Shown: positions 8,491 to 18,227, counted from the stretch's first letter. The stretch is 63,148 bases of DNA from Dehalococcoidia bacterium (GCA_021731085.1 JAKFYB010000033.1:1-63148); one strand, 5' to 3'. Program-made: numbers and translations. Notes: generated from the letters alone by a model not told the origin.

Positions 8491-9645
8491 ATGTTCAACA
8501 CACGAGCCCTCATGGCCCTCTTCTGCGTCGTACTGATCGCAGCGGGCTGCTCCTCCGGCTCAGATGCCGAGCTCACACCCACCCCAGTGCCCGCCACGAC
8601 GGTCGAAGAAGCAGCTGCGCGCGGCGCATATGGCGTCGGTCTCCGGACGCTCGACATGGTGGATCCCTCTCGTCCGACGGCGCCGAACCGCGACTACGCA
8701 GGCTCGCCTCAGCGAGAGATGCAGGTCGATGTCTGGTACCCCGTGGCCGCAGGCACGCCTGACGATCAGGACGGCCGCCTTGATGCGAGCGGCGGGCCTT
8801 ATCCTCTCATCGTCTTTGCCCACGGCTACTCGTCGTTAAAGAATCAGTCCGCGTCGTACCTGCGTCACCTCGTGAGCCACGGGTACGTCGTGGCGGCGCC
8901 GGGGTTTCCGCAAACAAGGCTGGACGCCGCCGGGGGTCCTCGCCTATACGCCACGCTGGATCAACCGGAGGATGTGCGCTTCATCATCGATGAGTTGTTC
9001 GCCATGAGCTCGGATGCCACGGCGTTCTTGAGCGGCGCCATTGATCAAGAGCTCGTGGGCATGACGGGGCACTCTGGCGGGGGCCTCACGACCATGATTA
9101 CCGCCTATGGCCCTCTGCGTGACGAACGCATCGATGCCGTGTTGCCGATCTCACCTGTCGGATGTCTGGTTCCTCCAGACATTGCCGTCGATGCGAGTGT
9201 TCCGGCCATGATTGTCGGCGGCTCGATAGACATCCTCGTCGGGCCAGCAAGCATCAAGAAGGCGTACGAAGCGGCGAGTGCTCCGAAATACTTCGTGGAG
9301 GTCGTTGGCGCTGAGCATGTCCGTTTCGGCGACATCGATATCGCGGATAGTCAACTCGGTGACATCCTGGGCGAGACCTCACAAGGGGCCATAACTGATG
9401 ACCTAATTCGATTTGCTGAGGGTGTCGGTGCTGACCCCACCGTGTGCCTTGATCGCGCCGACGGTACAGATGAACTTATCTCTGCCGACCGGCAACGCGA
9501 GCTTCTTCGTACTGTCTCGTTGCCGTTCTTCGATGCATATCTCAAGGGTGACGCCGCGGCCCAGCGATTTCTTGAGGACACGCTGCCCACACTCACCGGC
9601 ATTCGATTCGAATCGGAACCAGCAATAGAAGAAGGAGAAGAATGA
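8491..9645 (+). CDS. Lipoprotein alpha/beta hydrolase (PAF-acetylhydrolase/dienelactone hydrolase-like)
   Basis: A 384-residue exported esterase. The signal peptide ends in a lipobox (LIAAGC, Cys20), so the mature protein is membrane-anchored. The hydrolase core shows the oxyanion motif VFAHGYSS, the nucleophile elbow GHSGGG (Ser) and a late His in VVGAEHVRFGD. The strand-helix order fits the platelet-activating-factor acetylhydrolase type II / chlorophyllase-like group. TATACT ends 6 nt before the ATG and no Shine-Dalgarno is present, so the mRNA is likely leaderless. Its stop overlaps the start of the nitroreductase gene (ATGATGG), which suggests translational coupling. Confidence 0.85.
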   Translation: MFNTRALMALFCVVLIAAGCSSGSDAELTPTPVPATTVEEAAARGAYGVGLRTLDMVDPSRPTAPNRDYAGSPQREMQVDVWYPVAAGTPDDQDGRLDASGGPYPLIVFAHGYSSLKNQSASYLRHLVSHGYVVAAPGFPQTRLDAAGGPRLYATLDQPEDVRFIIDELFAMSSDATAFLSGAIDQELVGMTGHSGGGLTTMITAYGPLRDERIDAVLPISPVGCLVPPDIAVDASVPAMIVGGSIDILVGPASIKKAYEAASAPKYFVEVVGAEHVRFGDIDIADSQLGDILGETSQGAITDDLIRFAEGVGADPTVCLDRADGTDELISADRQRELLRTVSLPFFDAYLKGDAAAQRFLEDTLPTLTGIRFESEPAIEEGEE

Positions 9646-10262
9646 TGGAGTTCCAAGACGTAGTCTCAACCTTGCGCGCCATGCGCCGCCTACACCCCGA
9701 TCCCGTGCCGGAGGAAGATCTCTGGAAGATCCTCGACACCGCGATCATGGCGCCGAGCGGCGGCAACACGCAGCCCTGGAACTTCGTCGTTATCCGCGAC
9801 CGCGCGACGAAGGAGAAGATCGGCGAGTGGTATCTCGACGCGTGGGACAAGACATACGGTCCGAACCGCGATGCGATGAAGGCCGACCCCAACATGGTCC
9901 GCACGTTCAACTCCGCCGACCATCTCGCCAACAACCTCGCCGATGCGCCCGTCCTCATTCTCGTGACGAGAAAGACCGACGGCATGCGCCTGGGCACGAT
10001 GGGTGGCGCGTCCATCTACCCAGCCGTCCAGAACCTCATGCTGCAGGCGCGCGAGCTCGGCTACGGCACGACGCTCACCACCCTGCATATGTGGCACGAA
10101 AAAGAGGTCAAGGAGCTGCTCGGCATCCCCGAAGGCATCGAGACCGTCGCCCTTATCCCGCTCGGCAAGCCGAAGGGCAAGTTCGGCAAGCCCGCCCGCA
10201 TCCCGGCCGAGAAGGTCGTCTTCTGGGACAAGTGGGGCGCCGAAGGTTCTCGACCCGAATAG
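9642..10262 (+). CDS. Nitroreductase family FMN protein
   Basis: A 206-residue NAD(P)H:FMN oxidoreductase of the nitroreductase superfamily. FMN phosphate-binding residues lie in MRRLHPDPVPEE (N-terminus) and the dimer/FMN motif APSGGNTQPWNF is canonical; the C-terminal ALIPLGKPKGK segment is also typical. Natural substrates may be quinones, nitroaromatics or enoates; sequence does not decide. It overlaps the upstream lipoprotein hydrolase by 4 bp, so the two probably form one transcription unit, followed closely by a TetR regulator in the same direction. Confidence 0.9.
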   Translation: MMEFQDVVSTLRAMRRLHPDPVPEEDLWKILDTAIMAPSGGNTQPWNFVVIRDRATKEKIGEWYLDAWDKTYGPNRDAMKADPNMVRTFNSADHLANNLADAPVLILVTRKTDGMRLGTMGGASIYPAVQNLMLQARELGYGTTLTTLHMWHEKEVKELLGIPEGIETVALIPLGKPKGKFGKPARIPAEKVVFWDKWGAEGSRPE

Positions 10263-10355
10263 CCTTCGCTCTAACCTCTCCCGCTTCCTCGTATGGCAAT
10301 TCTGTAGCTCTGTGTTAGATTGGATCGAAGCGGGGGCGCTGGGAGAGGGTGCGGG

Positions 10356-10961
10356 GTGCCAAGGCCTTATCGGCTCGGAAAGCGAGCCATCGGAGTTGCC
10401 GCGACGCGGCAACGCATCATGGATGCCACACGGGAGTTGCTCGAAACGGGCGGCCTCGAACGGGCGAACATCCAGACAATCGCCAAACATGCGGGCGTCA
10501 CACGGCCGACCGTGTATCAGCAGTTCAGCTCATTGAGTGAACTGCTGCTCGCCGTCATGAACGAAACGCTCGACCGCGCCGACGTTCAGGCCGTACGCAA
10601 AGCGCTCCAGCATCAGGACTCCGCGAAGGCCGTCCGCGGCATGTTCCGCGGATCCACGCGCTTCTGGCACTCTGAGGCCACCCTCTTCAATCGCATCAAG
10701 GGCCTGTCGATCATCGATGAGTCGGTCCGCGAAGTGGACGCGACGAAGGAGCAGGTGCGGCGCGGCCACATCGAAAACATCACCGGCCGGCTCGTCAACG
10801 ACGGCAATCTGCGCCCCGGCATCAGCCGCCAGGAAGCGGCCGATCGTTTGTACCTGCTCTCGAGCTTTGAGATGTACGAACGCTTCCGGACGCTTGGATA
10901 TTCAACCGACGCTATCTCCCAGCGACTGATTGATCTTGCTGAGCAGACTGTTATCGCCTGA
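10356..10961 (+). CDS. TetR family transcriptional regulator
   Basis: A 201-residue TetR-type repressor. The N-terminal helix-turn-helix covers about residues 15-60 (TRQRIMDATRELL ... IQTIAKHAGVTRPTVYQQF), and the C-terminal all-helical part is the ligand/dimer domain. I place the start at GTG 10356, where GGGAGAGGG precedes by about 10 nt and the protein begins with the usual basic arm (PRPYRLGKR). A TTG at 10320 in the same frame would add 12 Gly-rich residues and has no ribosome site. It probably controls the hydrolase-nitroreductase pair just upstream. It converges with the large GGDEF/HD-GYP gene. Confidence 0.85.
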   Translation: MPRPYRLGKRAIGVAATRQRIMDATRELLETGGLERANIQTIAKHAGVTRPTVYQQFSSLSELLLAVMNETLDRADVQAVRKALQHQDSAKAVRGMFRGSTRFWHSEATLFNRIKGLSIIDESVREVDATKEQVRRGHIENITGRLVNDGNLRPGISRQEAADRLYLLSSFEMYERFRTLGYSTDAISQRLIDLAEQTVIA

Positions 10962-10995
10962 ACAACTGGCTCTCTCGTCCGACGCAGCCATGCGC

Positions 10996-13900
10996 CTACG
11001 CAGCCATGCGCTGCGTCGTGAAGACGGCGAGTGCCCCTCGTTGATAGAGCCGCTCAAGCGCTTCCACCACCGGCGGACTGAACTGCTTTCCGCTGTTCGT
11101 GCGGATCTCCTCGACGGCTTCCTCCGCCGTCCGCCCCGGTCGATACGGCCGGTCATGCGTCATCGCGTCGAAGCTGTCCGCCACCGTCACGATCGTCGCT
11201 GCTTCCGGTATTGCTTCGCCCGCAAATCCGTCCGGATATCCGCCCCCATCCCACCGCTCATGATGCGAGCGCGCCACAATCGCCGCCGTCTCGAACCCTG
11301 GCCGCGCGTCAAGAAACTCCTGGCCCCAGACCGTGTGCTGCTGCATCAACGCCCAGTCGTCCCCGGCCAGTGCACCCGAACTGGCGAGTAAGGTGTCGGG
11401 TACGCTCACCTTCCCGATGTCGTGTAGCGTCGCAGCGAGTCCCAGGTCGTATGCTTGCTGCTCGTCGTAGCCAAGCTCCGAAGCAATCGCCTCCGCGAGC
11501 GAACGGATGCTCACCAGGTGCATCCCTGTCGTCCGGTCATGCGCCTCTGCCGCGGCCGCAAGCATCATCACCGTCTCTGCCTGCGCTTCGCGGACGCGGT
11601 CGGACGTAGTCTGCAGCGACTCCACCAGCGTGGCCATGCGTACGATCGCCGTGATCTGCCCGGCAACCGTCGCTAGCAGTTGCGCGTCGCGTGGCGTGAA
11701 CGCATGTGCCTCGGTACGCCCTGCGCCAATGCTTCCGATGACCTCGTCTCGCCACACCATCGGCACGGCAAGAATTGATTTCGTACCTCCGCTCAGGATC
11801 GCCGCGCGCATTGCGGGCGAGAACTGCGCCGCTGCCGAAACGTCGTCGATGATGAGCGGCCGTTTCGTGCGTTCAAGCAGCGCGCGAAGCGGTTGTTCTT
11901 GTGCGACGCTGTTCTGCTCGTCGTGCCAGAACGCGACCTCCTCCCGCGTTGAATCTCCGCTAGTACTGACGACAACGTTTGTGCCCTCGCGGTCACCGAA
12001 GATCACGATACGAACACCGTTGTACGAAGCTGCTGCCGCAAGCCGCGCACTGATCAGGTCCAACTTTTCGCTTGCATCCCCTGGCGACGTCAAAAGTGGA
12101 ATCAGCTCTGAGATGAGCCGCACGGCTTCGTCATCCCGCCTCCGCAGCGGCACCGAGCCCTCCGTTGCTTCCAGCGAGCGCTGCCGCTTCGTGGCATACA
12201 TCGCCCCGTCAGCCAGGCGGATGAGGTCCGGCACGGTCTCGGCTTCGTCCGGATACATCGCGATACCCAGGCTCGCCGCCGCCGTGATGCGCGCTCCACT
12301 CTCCGCGTGAACGAACGCCGCTTCCTCCAAGCGGGCGTTAACCCGCGCGACGTACGCCTCAGCCTCGGCCTTGGTCGCACCCTCTAGCAGCACCGCGAAC
12401 TCATCACCACCGTAGCGCCCGACAGTGGCCGACGGATCGCCGAGCGCTTGTGCAATCGATGTCAGCAGCCAGTCGCCGCTCTGGTGCCCGAACGTATCGT
12501 TGATCGCCTTCAGGCCATCAACATCACACATCACGATTGCGTGCGTGACTGCATAGCTTCGGCGCGCAACAGCCTCACCAAGTGCGGCGCTGATCGCGCC
12601 GTGATTGAGCGCACCCGTAAGCGGGTCTCGCCGTGCTCGCTCGCGTTCAGCCTCAAGACTCTCCTCGAGCCTGACCTTCGACTCCGCGATGTCGTGTAGC
12701 GCTCGCTCTCTCGCCTCTGCGCTCCGGACTCGCTCCGTCACGTCACGAAAGCTCCAGATGCGGCCCTCGATGCGTCCATCCTGCAGGAGTGGGCGTGTGT
12801 ACCGCTCGAGCACGCGCCCATCCAGCAGCCGCACCTCATCCGTCGCTTCATCGAGACCGCTGTAGATCTGCTCGATCTTCTCCGCGAACTCAGCGTCGTC
12901 TGCCACCAGACCCGCGCTGTGGGCAAGGATGCCCTGGTTTGTGGAGTTCTCGCGAAGCGCAGCAGGAATCTGCCAGATCGTCGCGAATTGATGGTTGTAG
13001 TGCATGACCCGTCGCGCGTTGTCGACCACGAGGATTCCGTCGGCCGTCGACTCCAGCGTTGCCCGCATCACCGCCTCGCCACGCTGCCGCGCAGCGTCGG
13101 CCGCCACGCGCTCCGTGATCTCCCGCGCGATGACGATCACGCGGTACGTACCTGACGTCGTGTCCGCTTTCGACGACAACTCAAGCGTCGCCAGGCTACC
13201 GTCAGCTCGTTGGATGCGTGTCTGCATCTGTGCCTGTGTCGGCTGCCCGGATCGGTTCTGGATGAACCACTCGATCAACGCGTCGCGGTCGCTATCGGCT
13301 ATCAGGTCGAGCCCGGACGCGAATCCTCGAAGTTCGTCCAGCGGGTATCCGGAGATGCGAAGGAACGCATCGTTCGCGGACGTGATGCGCCCGTTCTCGA
13401 ACTCTATCATCGCCTCACCTAAGTCGCTTTGAACCTCCAGCCAGACCTCGCGCTGTTGCATCTGAACAGATAGCTCCCGGTAGAGACGCAGGTTTTCGAT
13501 CATCGTCGCCGTCTGCCGCATGGTTACCAGCACGATCGCCGCCAGTGCTCCGACCACAAGCGTGGCCGGCGGCGAGCCCCAGAAGGCCGTGCCAACAGTG
13601 AAGGCGGCGAGAAGTGCGACAGCGCAGTACGGCACGATGAAGCCCAACAACGTCGGCTCCGGTACTGCGTCACGCTCCCGCACCGGTTCCGCAGGCATGA
13701 CACAGAACGCCGCGAGGAGCGCGTAGGTTGTCAGCCAACCGATGTCCATGTAGCTGATCGTGTTTTCGTACCCGCCGTGTGCCACAGCAAGAACGTAAAA
13801 GAAGTCGGCGACGACCTGCACCGTGATCGCAGCCGCAAGCACGACGGCGCGCGGCCCGACCGCGCGGCCTGCCGCGTACATGCTGAACACAAGCATGCCT

Positions 13901-14565
13901 GCCAACCCGAGATCCAGCAACGGATATCCCATCGCCACGAGGACTGACGCACGCGAGTCATCAGCGCTGGCGCTGAGCGGTCGCAGCAGCAGTTCGCTGC
14001 TAACAGTGGCGACGATGACAACGATCACCGCCGCATCAAGTACCCAACGCGGATCGCGGCGGTGTGCCGGCGTCAGTACGATCAGCGGTATTACGGCGGC
14101 AAGCGCAATGTACCCCATGTAGTACAGCGCGTCCGTGAGCCCGGGTGAAGGCGGCGCCGCCGAAAGCGCGTAGTCGTACCACGCGAACATCCAGTCAGCC
14201 GCCTGCCAGCACAGGAGCGCAATGATCAGCGCCAGCCAACCCGCGCGTTCGCGTCCGCTGCTGCCGACCGCTCTCACCGACGCCAGCAGAAGCGCCACCA
14301 GCCCCGGTATGTTGTACAGGATGTTGCTCTGAAAACGCGCAAACTCACCTCGTGGCGCGAACTCCAGCGCTAGCGCGTACATCGCTACGAACAGCGCGCC
14401 CACCAGCGCGACACCAAGCAGCAACCGGGGTTGAGTCGGCTTCTCCACAGTTTCCGCGGGCAGTCGGAACAGATCTACGTTCCGGCCACATCCTTCCACG
14501 GATATAGTCGGCCCAAAACGATACTGACCGAAGCAGCGGTAGCGAATAAATGGCCCTTCGTTCAT
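10996..14565 (-). CDS. Membrane PAS-GGDEF-GAF-HD-GYP cyclic-di-GMP turnover protein
   Basis: A 1189-residue signalling protein. Domains in order: about ten transmembrane helices (residues ~45-365), two PAS domains (~370-490 and ~500-625), a short coiled-coil, a GGDEF diguanylate cyclase domain with intact GGDEF at 719-723, a GAF domain (~840-985) and an HD-GYP phosphodiesterase domain with HD at 1048-1049 and GYP at 1109-1111. Both catalytic signatures look intact, so it could both make and break cyclic-di-GMP. Hybrid proteins usually pair GGDEF with EAL; pairing with HD-GYP through a GAF is uncommon. It is monocistronic, divergent from the GT-C gene at 14672. The exact start is uncertain, as no clear Shine-Dalgarno precedes the ATG. 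Confidence 0.9.
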   Translation of the reverse strand: MNEGPFIRYRCFGQYRFGPTISVEGCGRNVDLFRLPAETVEKPTQPRLLLGVALVGALFVAMYALALEFAPRGEFARFQSNILYNIPGLVALLLASVRAVGSSGRERAGWLALIIALLCWQAADWMFAWYDYALSAAPPSPGLTDALYYMGYIALAAVIPLIVLTPAHRRDPRWVLDAAVIVVIVATVSSELLLRPLSASADDSRASVLVAMGYPLLDLGLAGMLVFSMYAAGRAVGPRAVVLAAAITVQVVADFFYVLAVAHGGYENTISYMDIGWLTTYALLAAFCVMPAEPVRERDAVPEPTLLGFIVPYCAVALLAAFTVGTAFWGSPPATLVVGALAAIVLVTMRQTATMIENLRLYRELSVQMQQREVWLEVQSDLGEAMIEFENGRITSANDAFLRISGYPLDELRGFASGLDLIADSDRDALIEWFIQNRSGQPTQAQMQTRIQRADGSLATLELSSKADTTSGTYRVIVIAREITERVAADAARQRGEAVMRATLESTADGILVVDNARRVMHYNHQFATIWQIPAALRENSTNQGILAHSAGLVADDAEFAEKIEQIYSGLDEATDEVRLLDGRVLERYTRPLLQDGRIEGRIWSFRDVTERVRSAEARERALHDIAESKVRLEESLEAERERARRDPLTGALNHGAISAALGEAVARRSYAVTHAIVMCDVDGLKAINDTFGHQSGDWLLTSIAQALGDPSATVGRYGGDEFAVLLEGATKAEAEAYVARVNARLEEAAFVHAESGARITAAASLGIAMYPDEAETVPDLIRLADGAMYATKRQRSLEATEGSVPLRRRDDEAVRLISELIPLLTSPGDASEKLDLISARLAAAASYNGVRIVIFGDREGTNVVVSTSGDSTREEVAFWHDEQNSVAQEQPLRALLERTKRPLIIDDVSAAAQFSPAMRAAILSGGTKSILAVPMVWRDEVIGSIGAGRTEAHAFTPRDAQLLATVAGQITAIVRMATLVESLQTTSDRVREAQAETVMMLAAAAEAHDRTTGMHLVSIRSLAEAIASELGYDEQQAYDLGLAATLHDIGKVSVPDTLLASSGALAGDDWALMQQHTVWGQEFLDARPGFETAAIVARSHHERWDGGGYPDGFAGEAIPEAATIVTVADSFDAMTHDRPYRPGRTAEEAVEEIRTNSGKQFSPPVVEALERLYQRGALAVFTTQRMAA

Positions 14566-14671
14566 CCATTTTGTTCGTGGGTGTCAGCACCCGGCGTGAT
14601 GGCTCAGGCGTCCGTCGCTCGATGGCCTGTACTATGCACCTCGGGCAGGGTCAGGTTCACCCAGAGGTTGG

Positions 14672-17077
14672 ATGGGCGTTCTCATCAGACAGGTTGTTGG
14701 GCGGCTGCGTTCAGACCGGCGCGCCTTGCTCGCTGTAGCGATTGCCTTCATCGCCAATGCGGTCATTCTCGCTGCGTACATCTGGAGCCGGGGCGGCCAG
14801 TCGACCACCGTGTCCTTTGCGATCGAAGGCGAAACGGCCAGCGTCGCCGTCGACGGTCGCCTACAGTCCTTCGCGCTCGATCTAGAAGGGGTGCCGCTCC
14901 AAGGCGGCATCATCCTCACCCTCTCTGACACGGGCGCGCTGCCCAGCCTTCCCAACCCGCGCGGCGTCGCGAGGGTCGAGGTGCTTGACTTCGCCGGCGA
15001 GAACACGCTCTTCGAGGACGACTTCTCCGATGGCCTCGACCCTGCCTGGGAGGTAACGGGCGGAGCCATCATCGGCGACGGCGTCATTGGCTCCACCGGC
15101 AACGCCCAGCTCGCACTGAAGATCGAGCAGTGGCGCGATGTCCGCGTGAACGTCGTCTACAAGAACGTCCAGTCGGCTAGCATCGGTCTCCGCGCGCGCG
15201 ATGATGGATATGCCGTGTTCGCCACGGTCAGGCCGTTTCACTGGAACCAGGACGCCACCGGCTGGATTAATATCGCCCCCGGCCGTCCCGGCGTCGAAGC
15301 GCCCGGCATCGGCATCGAACTCGACCGCTCGCAGTCGATGAAGTCACTGCTCGCGATGCTCACGCGCCCCTACCCCTACGCCTTGCTGCTCGGGCTCATC
15401 GCCGTGCTCCTGACCGCGATCCTCACATTCTTTCCGACCGGCAACGCATCCGACCGCATCCGGCCGCTACAGCGCATCCCCCCATGGGTGATTGCCGTCG
15501 CCTTTGCTGAGGTCGTCTTCATCATCCTGCTGTACTTCAATTTCAGCAGCCGCGAACACATGCCCTACGTCCCGGACTCCGTCGCCTACCTCTTCCAGGC
15601 AAAGATCTTCGCGTCCGGCAATCTCACGACAGACCCGCCGCGCGTCCAGGGCGCGTTCGACTTCTTCATTCCGGCGCCCTTCGTCCTCACAGAAGACTCG
15701 TGGGGCGCGCAGTTCCCCTTCTTCCATCCGTTCTCGCTTGCCATTGGCCAGTTGTTTGGTGCGCCATGGCTCATGCCGCCGTTGTTTGGCGCCGCCAGCG
15801 CCGCGCTCATCTATGTCGTTGGCCGTCGTGTCTACAACGGTCGCGTCGCCCTCCTGGCCGCGGTGCTACTCGCGACGTCACCATTCTTCATCATGCAGGC
15901 CAGCAACCTCATGTCGCACAACACCGCAGGATTCCTGTTGCTCGCCTGCCTCGCGGCGCTCACATACCGCGACAAGCGGCCTCTGCTGTCCGGCGTCCTC
16001 GCAGGCCTCGCCTTCGGCCTGTTCCTCAACACACGGCCCCTTACCGCGCTCGCCCTCGCCCTGCCGTTCGCCGTATTTCTCCTCGCGGGCCTACTCCCAC
16101 CCAAAACACGACGGCAGTCGGTGATCCATGTCGGTGCGTTCTTCGTTGCCGGCGCAGCGATGGCACTGCTGTTCCTCGGCTGGAACTACGCGCTCACCGG
16201 CGACGCCTTCACGACCGGATACCAGTCGACGGGTGTCACGTTCTTCGACCGGGCTTCACCGGAGGCACCGGCGGTCGGACCAGATCGTGGTGCTGTGTCC
16301 TCCGTTGGCACCGGTGGCAGCCACGATAGCGCTGTCGGCGTCCAAAACGAGCGTATGCAACTCGCCCTCCTTCTGCTCGTCCTGCACGGTTGGCCCGCCT
16401 TTGTCGGCCTTATCTTCAGTCTCCTGCCGTTCCTCCTGGGCAGCCGCAATCCGCAGGACTGGTTCTTCCTCGCCTGCGCGACCGCCGCGACCGCCATCTG
16501 GGTGCTGTACGAGAGCAGCGGCGTCATGTACGGCCCGCGCTACTGGTTCGAGGCGCTGCCCTTCCTCATCCTGCTCGCCGCCCGTGGCGCCGATCGCGCG
16601 GCGGATCTCATCGCCAGCCTCGTCGCTGCCGGCCGTGACGGCGACCTCGACGCTGCCCACCGACCGTACTGGGCGGCGCGCACCGTTGTCTTCGGCGTCA
16701 TCGGTCTGCTCGTCCTCGGCAGCGTGTACGGCTGGCTCCTCGGGCAGCGCACGTCTTGGCAGGCGGATCTTGTCCCGAACCGTGCATCCGCGATGTGCTG
16801 CGCGCTCGGCGTCGATGACCGCATCCACCGCTTAGCCGACGAGCAGGACCTTCACGACGCGCTCGTGCTCGTCGATCCCTGTGGCAACAACTTTGTGTGC
16901 TACGGAAGTGTGTTCTGGCGCAACTCCGCTGACCTGGATGGTGACATCGTCTACGCGCGCGATATCACCACAAAGCGTGCCGAGATCATCGCCGCCTATC
17001 CGGGCCGCACCGTCTACCTCGCCACGTACCAGCGCGAAGGCAGCGACGAAGCAACCCTCCGCCCCTACTTCCCGTGA
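14672..17077 (+). CDS. GT-C (PMT/ArnT-like) membrane glycosyltransferase with N-terminal beta-sandwich
   Basis: An 801-residue polytopic protein. After a first membrane helix (~20-38) comes a ~190-residue extracytoplasmic region that looks like a concanavalin/lectin-type beta-sandwich (FEDDFSDGLDPAWEVTGG, then GLRARDDGYAVFATV). The glycosyltransferase core then starts at ~235 with ~11 further membrane helices. Its first external loop carries the acidic motif YVPDSVAYLFQAKIF, typical of GT39/ArnT-like enzymes that use lipid-linked sugars, and GPRYWFEALPF later on is also typical of this fold. Acceptor and donor are unknown. It is divergent from the GGDEF/HD-GYP gene, with about 105 bp between them. 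Confidence 0.8.
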   Translation: MGVLIRQVVGRLRSDRRALLAVAIAFIANAVILAAYIWSRGGQSTTVSFAIEGETASVAVDGRLQSFALDLEGVPLQGGIILTLSDTGALPSLPNPRGVARVEVLDFAGENTLFEDDFSDGLDPAWEVTGGAIIGDGVIGSTGNAQLALKIEQWRDVRVNVVYKNVQSASIGLRARDDGYAVFATVRPFHWNQDATGWINIAPGRPGVEAPGIGIELDRSQSMKSLLAMLTRPYPYALLLGLIAVLLTAILTFFPTGNASDRIRPLQRIPPWVIAVAFAEVVFIILLYFNFSSREHMPYVPDSVAYLFQAKIFASGNLTTDPPRVQGAFDFFIPAPFVLTEDSWGAQFPFFHPFSLAIGQLFGAPWLMPPLFGAASAALIYVVGRRVYNGRVALLAAVLLATSPFFIMQASNLMSHNTAGFLLLACLAALTYRDKRPLLSGVLAGLAFGLFLNTRPLTALALALPFAVFLLAGLLPPKTRRQSVIHVGAFFVAGAAMALLFLGWNYALTGDAFTTGYQSTGVTFFDRASPEAPAVGPDRGAVSSVGTGGSHDSAVGVQNERMQLALLLLVLHGWPAFVGLIFSLLPFLLGSRNPQDWFFLACATAATAIWVLYESSGVMYGPRYWFEALPFLILLAARGADRAADLIASLVAAGRDGDLDAAHRPYWAARTVVFGVIGLLVLGSVYGWLLGQRTSWQADLVPNRASAMCCALGVDDRIHRLADEQDLHDALVLVDPCGNNFVCYGSVFWRNSADLDGDIVYARDITTKRAEIIAAYPGRTVYLATYQREGSDEATLRPYFP

Positions 17078-17140
17078 GCCTCGGATTACACGCCGTGTGC
17101 GCACGGAACGCGAACGACGCTGCCCTACGATGATCGGGGA

Positions 17141-17231
17141 GCGCGGGCTTTTCAGCCCGCGCGTACTCGTCGAGTGAGACAGAGCAGTGCGCGTCGCAGC
17201 ACGACGGAGCGCGGGCTGAAAGAGCCCGCGC
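17141..17231 (+). repeat. Two family A hairpins
   Basis: First hairpin GCGCGGGC (17141-17148), loop TTTTCA, GCCCGCGC (17155-17162). Second, in opposite loop orientation, GCGCGGGCT (17209-17217), loop GAAAG, AGCCCGCGC (17223-17231). They lie between convergent genes (GT-C and MBL), where they could end transcription from both sides. Confidence 0.85.
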
Positions 17232-17295
17232 GTGTTCTCTCGCGCGCGAACGTCTTCAGTTGCGAGCTTGCACCAGCACTGCTGGGCTAGCAGCC

Positions 17296-17344
17296 TTTGC
17301 TGTTTGCTGTTTGCTGTTTGCTGTTTGCTGTTTGCTGTTTGTTG
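17296..17344 (+). repeat. Tandem heptanucleotide repeat, 7 x TTTGCTG
   Basis: Six perfect and one altered (TTTGTTG) copy of TTTGCTG, 26 bp after the stop codon side of the MBL-fold gene on the other strand. Same unit as the short array at 5401-5419. Confidence 0.9.
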
Positions 17345-17369
17345 TCTGCCGTCGGCCACCAGACCGCGC

Positions 17370-18194
17370 CTACGCCGTCTGCGCCCGCAACGCCTCAGCC
17401 TGCCCCGAGCGTTGCTCGAGGTACTTCGCCGCCAGCTCAACGAGCCGCTCGCGGCCGAAGCTTCCGTCGTGGCCGCCATGCACGACCTCAACCGGCAGTT
17501 CGAGCAGCCGCCGCATCGTCTCCACGTAGTCGGCGATGTTCGACTCGGGCAAGAAGTCGTACAGCGGTCCGTCATAGATCGCGTCGCCAGAGAACAACAC
17601 ACCGCTCGCCGTGTCCCACAAACCGATGCTCCCCGGAGAGTGTCCCGGCAGGTGGATCACCGTAAAGCTGCGGTCTCCCAGATCGACAACGTCTCCCTCT
17701 TCGACAAGTTCTGTCGCTGGCGCCGGCTGCAGCGTGTACGCCCGCGGGTCGTAACCCTCGTGCGGATACGCGTCGATAAGCTCTGTGCTGTCCGGATTCC
17801 CATCGCGCTCCAGGAATGCAACGAATTCGGGCGGGTAGTCTGCCTTGATAAGCGATGCGAAGGATTCCGGACTGGCGATCTCGTCGGCATCCAGCGGATG
17901 CGCGAGCCGCGTCGCGAACTGTTGAAAGCCCCCGACGTGGTCGGCGTGTCTGTGCGTCGCCACGGCGACGATCGGCTTGTCAGCGATTTCTGCCAGCGCC
18001 CCAGCCAGATCGCCGATCCCCATCCCCGCGTCGACGAGGAGATCGCGGTCACGTCCGCGCACATGCCAGATATTGCTCTGCCAGACGGGATGGAGGTGCG
18101 GTTCCCAGAGCAACGTGATCGCGTCGTCGATCCGCTTCACTTCAAACCAGTGCTCGGCGATGCGGACGCTCACAGGGATCCCTTCCGGTGGCAC
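17370..18194 (-). CDS. MBL-fold metallo-hydrolase
   Basis: A 274-residue metallo-beta-lactamase fold hydrolase. The zinc motif HxHxDH is THRHADHVGG (His81, His83, Asp85, His86); further ligands are in LPGHSPGS, FSGDAIYDG and VVHGGHDGSF. The pattern fits the glyoxalase II / RNase Z superfamily, with thioester or lactone hydrolysis possible; the substrate is not predictable. The GTG start at 18194 is uncertain; a second in-frame GTG lies 7 codons later. A small hairpin (CCTACGA, loop, TCGTAGG at 18207-18227) sits just upstream. It is the last gene of the minus-strand run that begins with hisH. Confidence 0.88.
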   Translation of the reverse strand: MPPEGIPVSVRIAEHWFEVKRIDDAITLLWEPHLHPVWQSNIWHVRGRDRDLLVDAGMGIGDLAGALAEIADKPIVAVATHRHADHVGGFQQFATRLAHPLDADEIASPESFASLIKADYPPEFVAFLERDGNPDSTELIDAYPHEGYDPRAYTLQPAPATELVEEGDVVDLGDRSFTVIHLPGHSPGSIGLWDTASGVLFSGDAIYDGPLYDFLPESNIADYVETMRRLLELPVEVVHGGHDGSFGRERLVELAAKYLEQRSGQAEALRAQTA

Positions 18195-18206
18195 GGAAAA
18201 GCCGCT

Positions 18207-18227
18207 CCTACGACACCGGGTCGTAGG
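18207..18227 (-). other. Hairpin in leader of MBL gene
   Basis: Perfect 7-bp stem CCTACGA / TCGTAGG with loop CACCGGG, 13 bp before the assigned GTG start. It could be a leader hairpin or another small palindromic repeat; it is not of family A or B. Confidence 0.5.
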
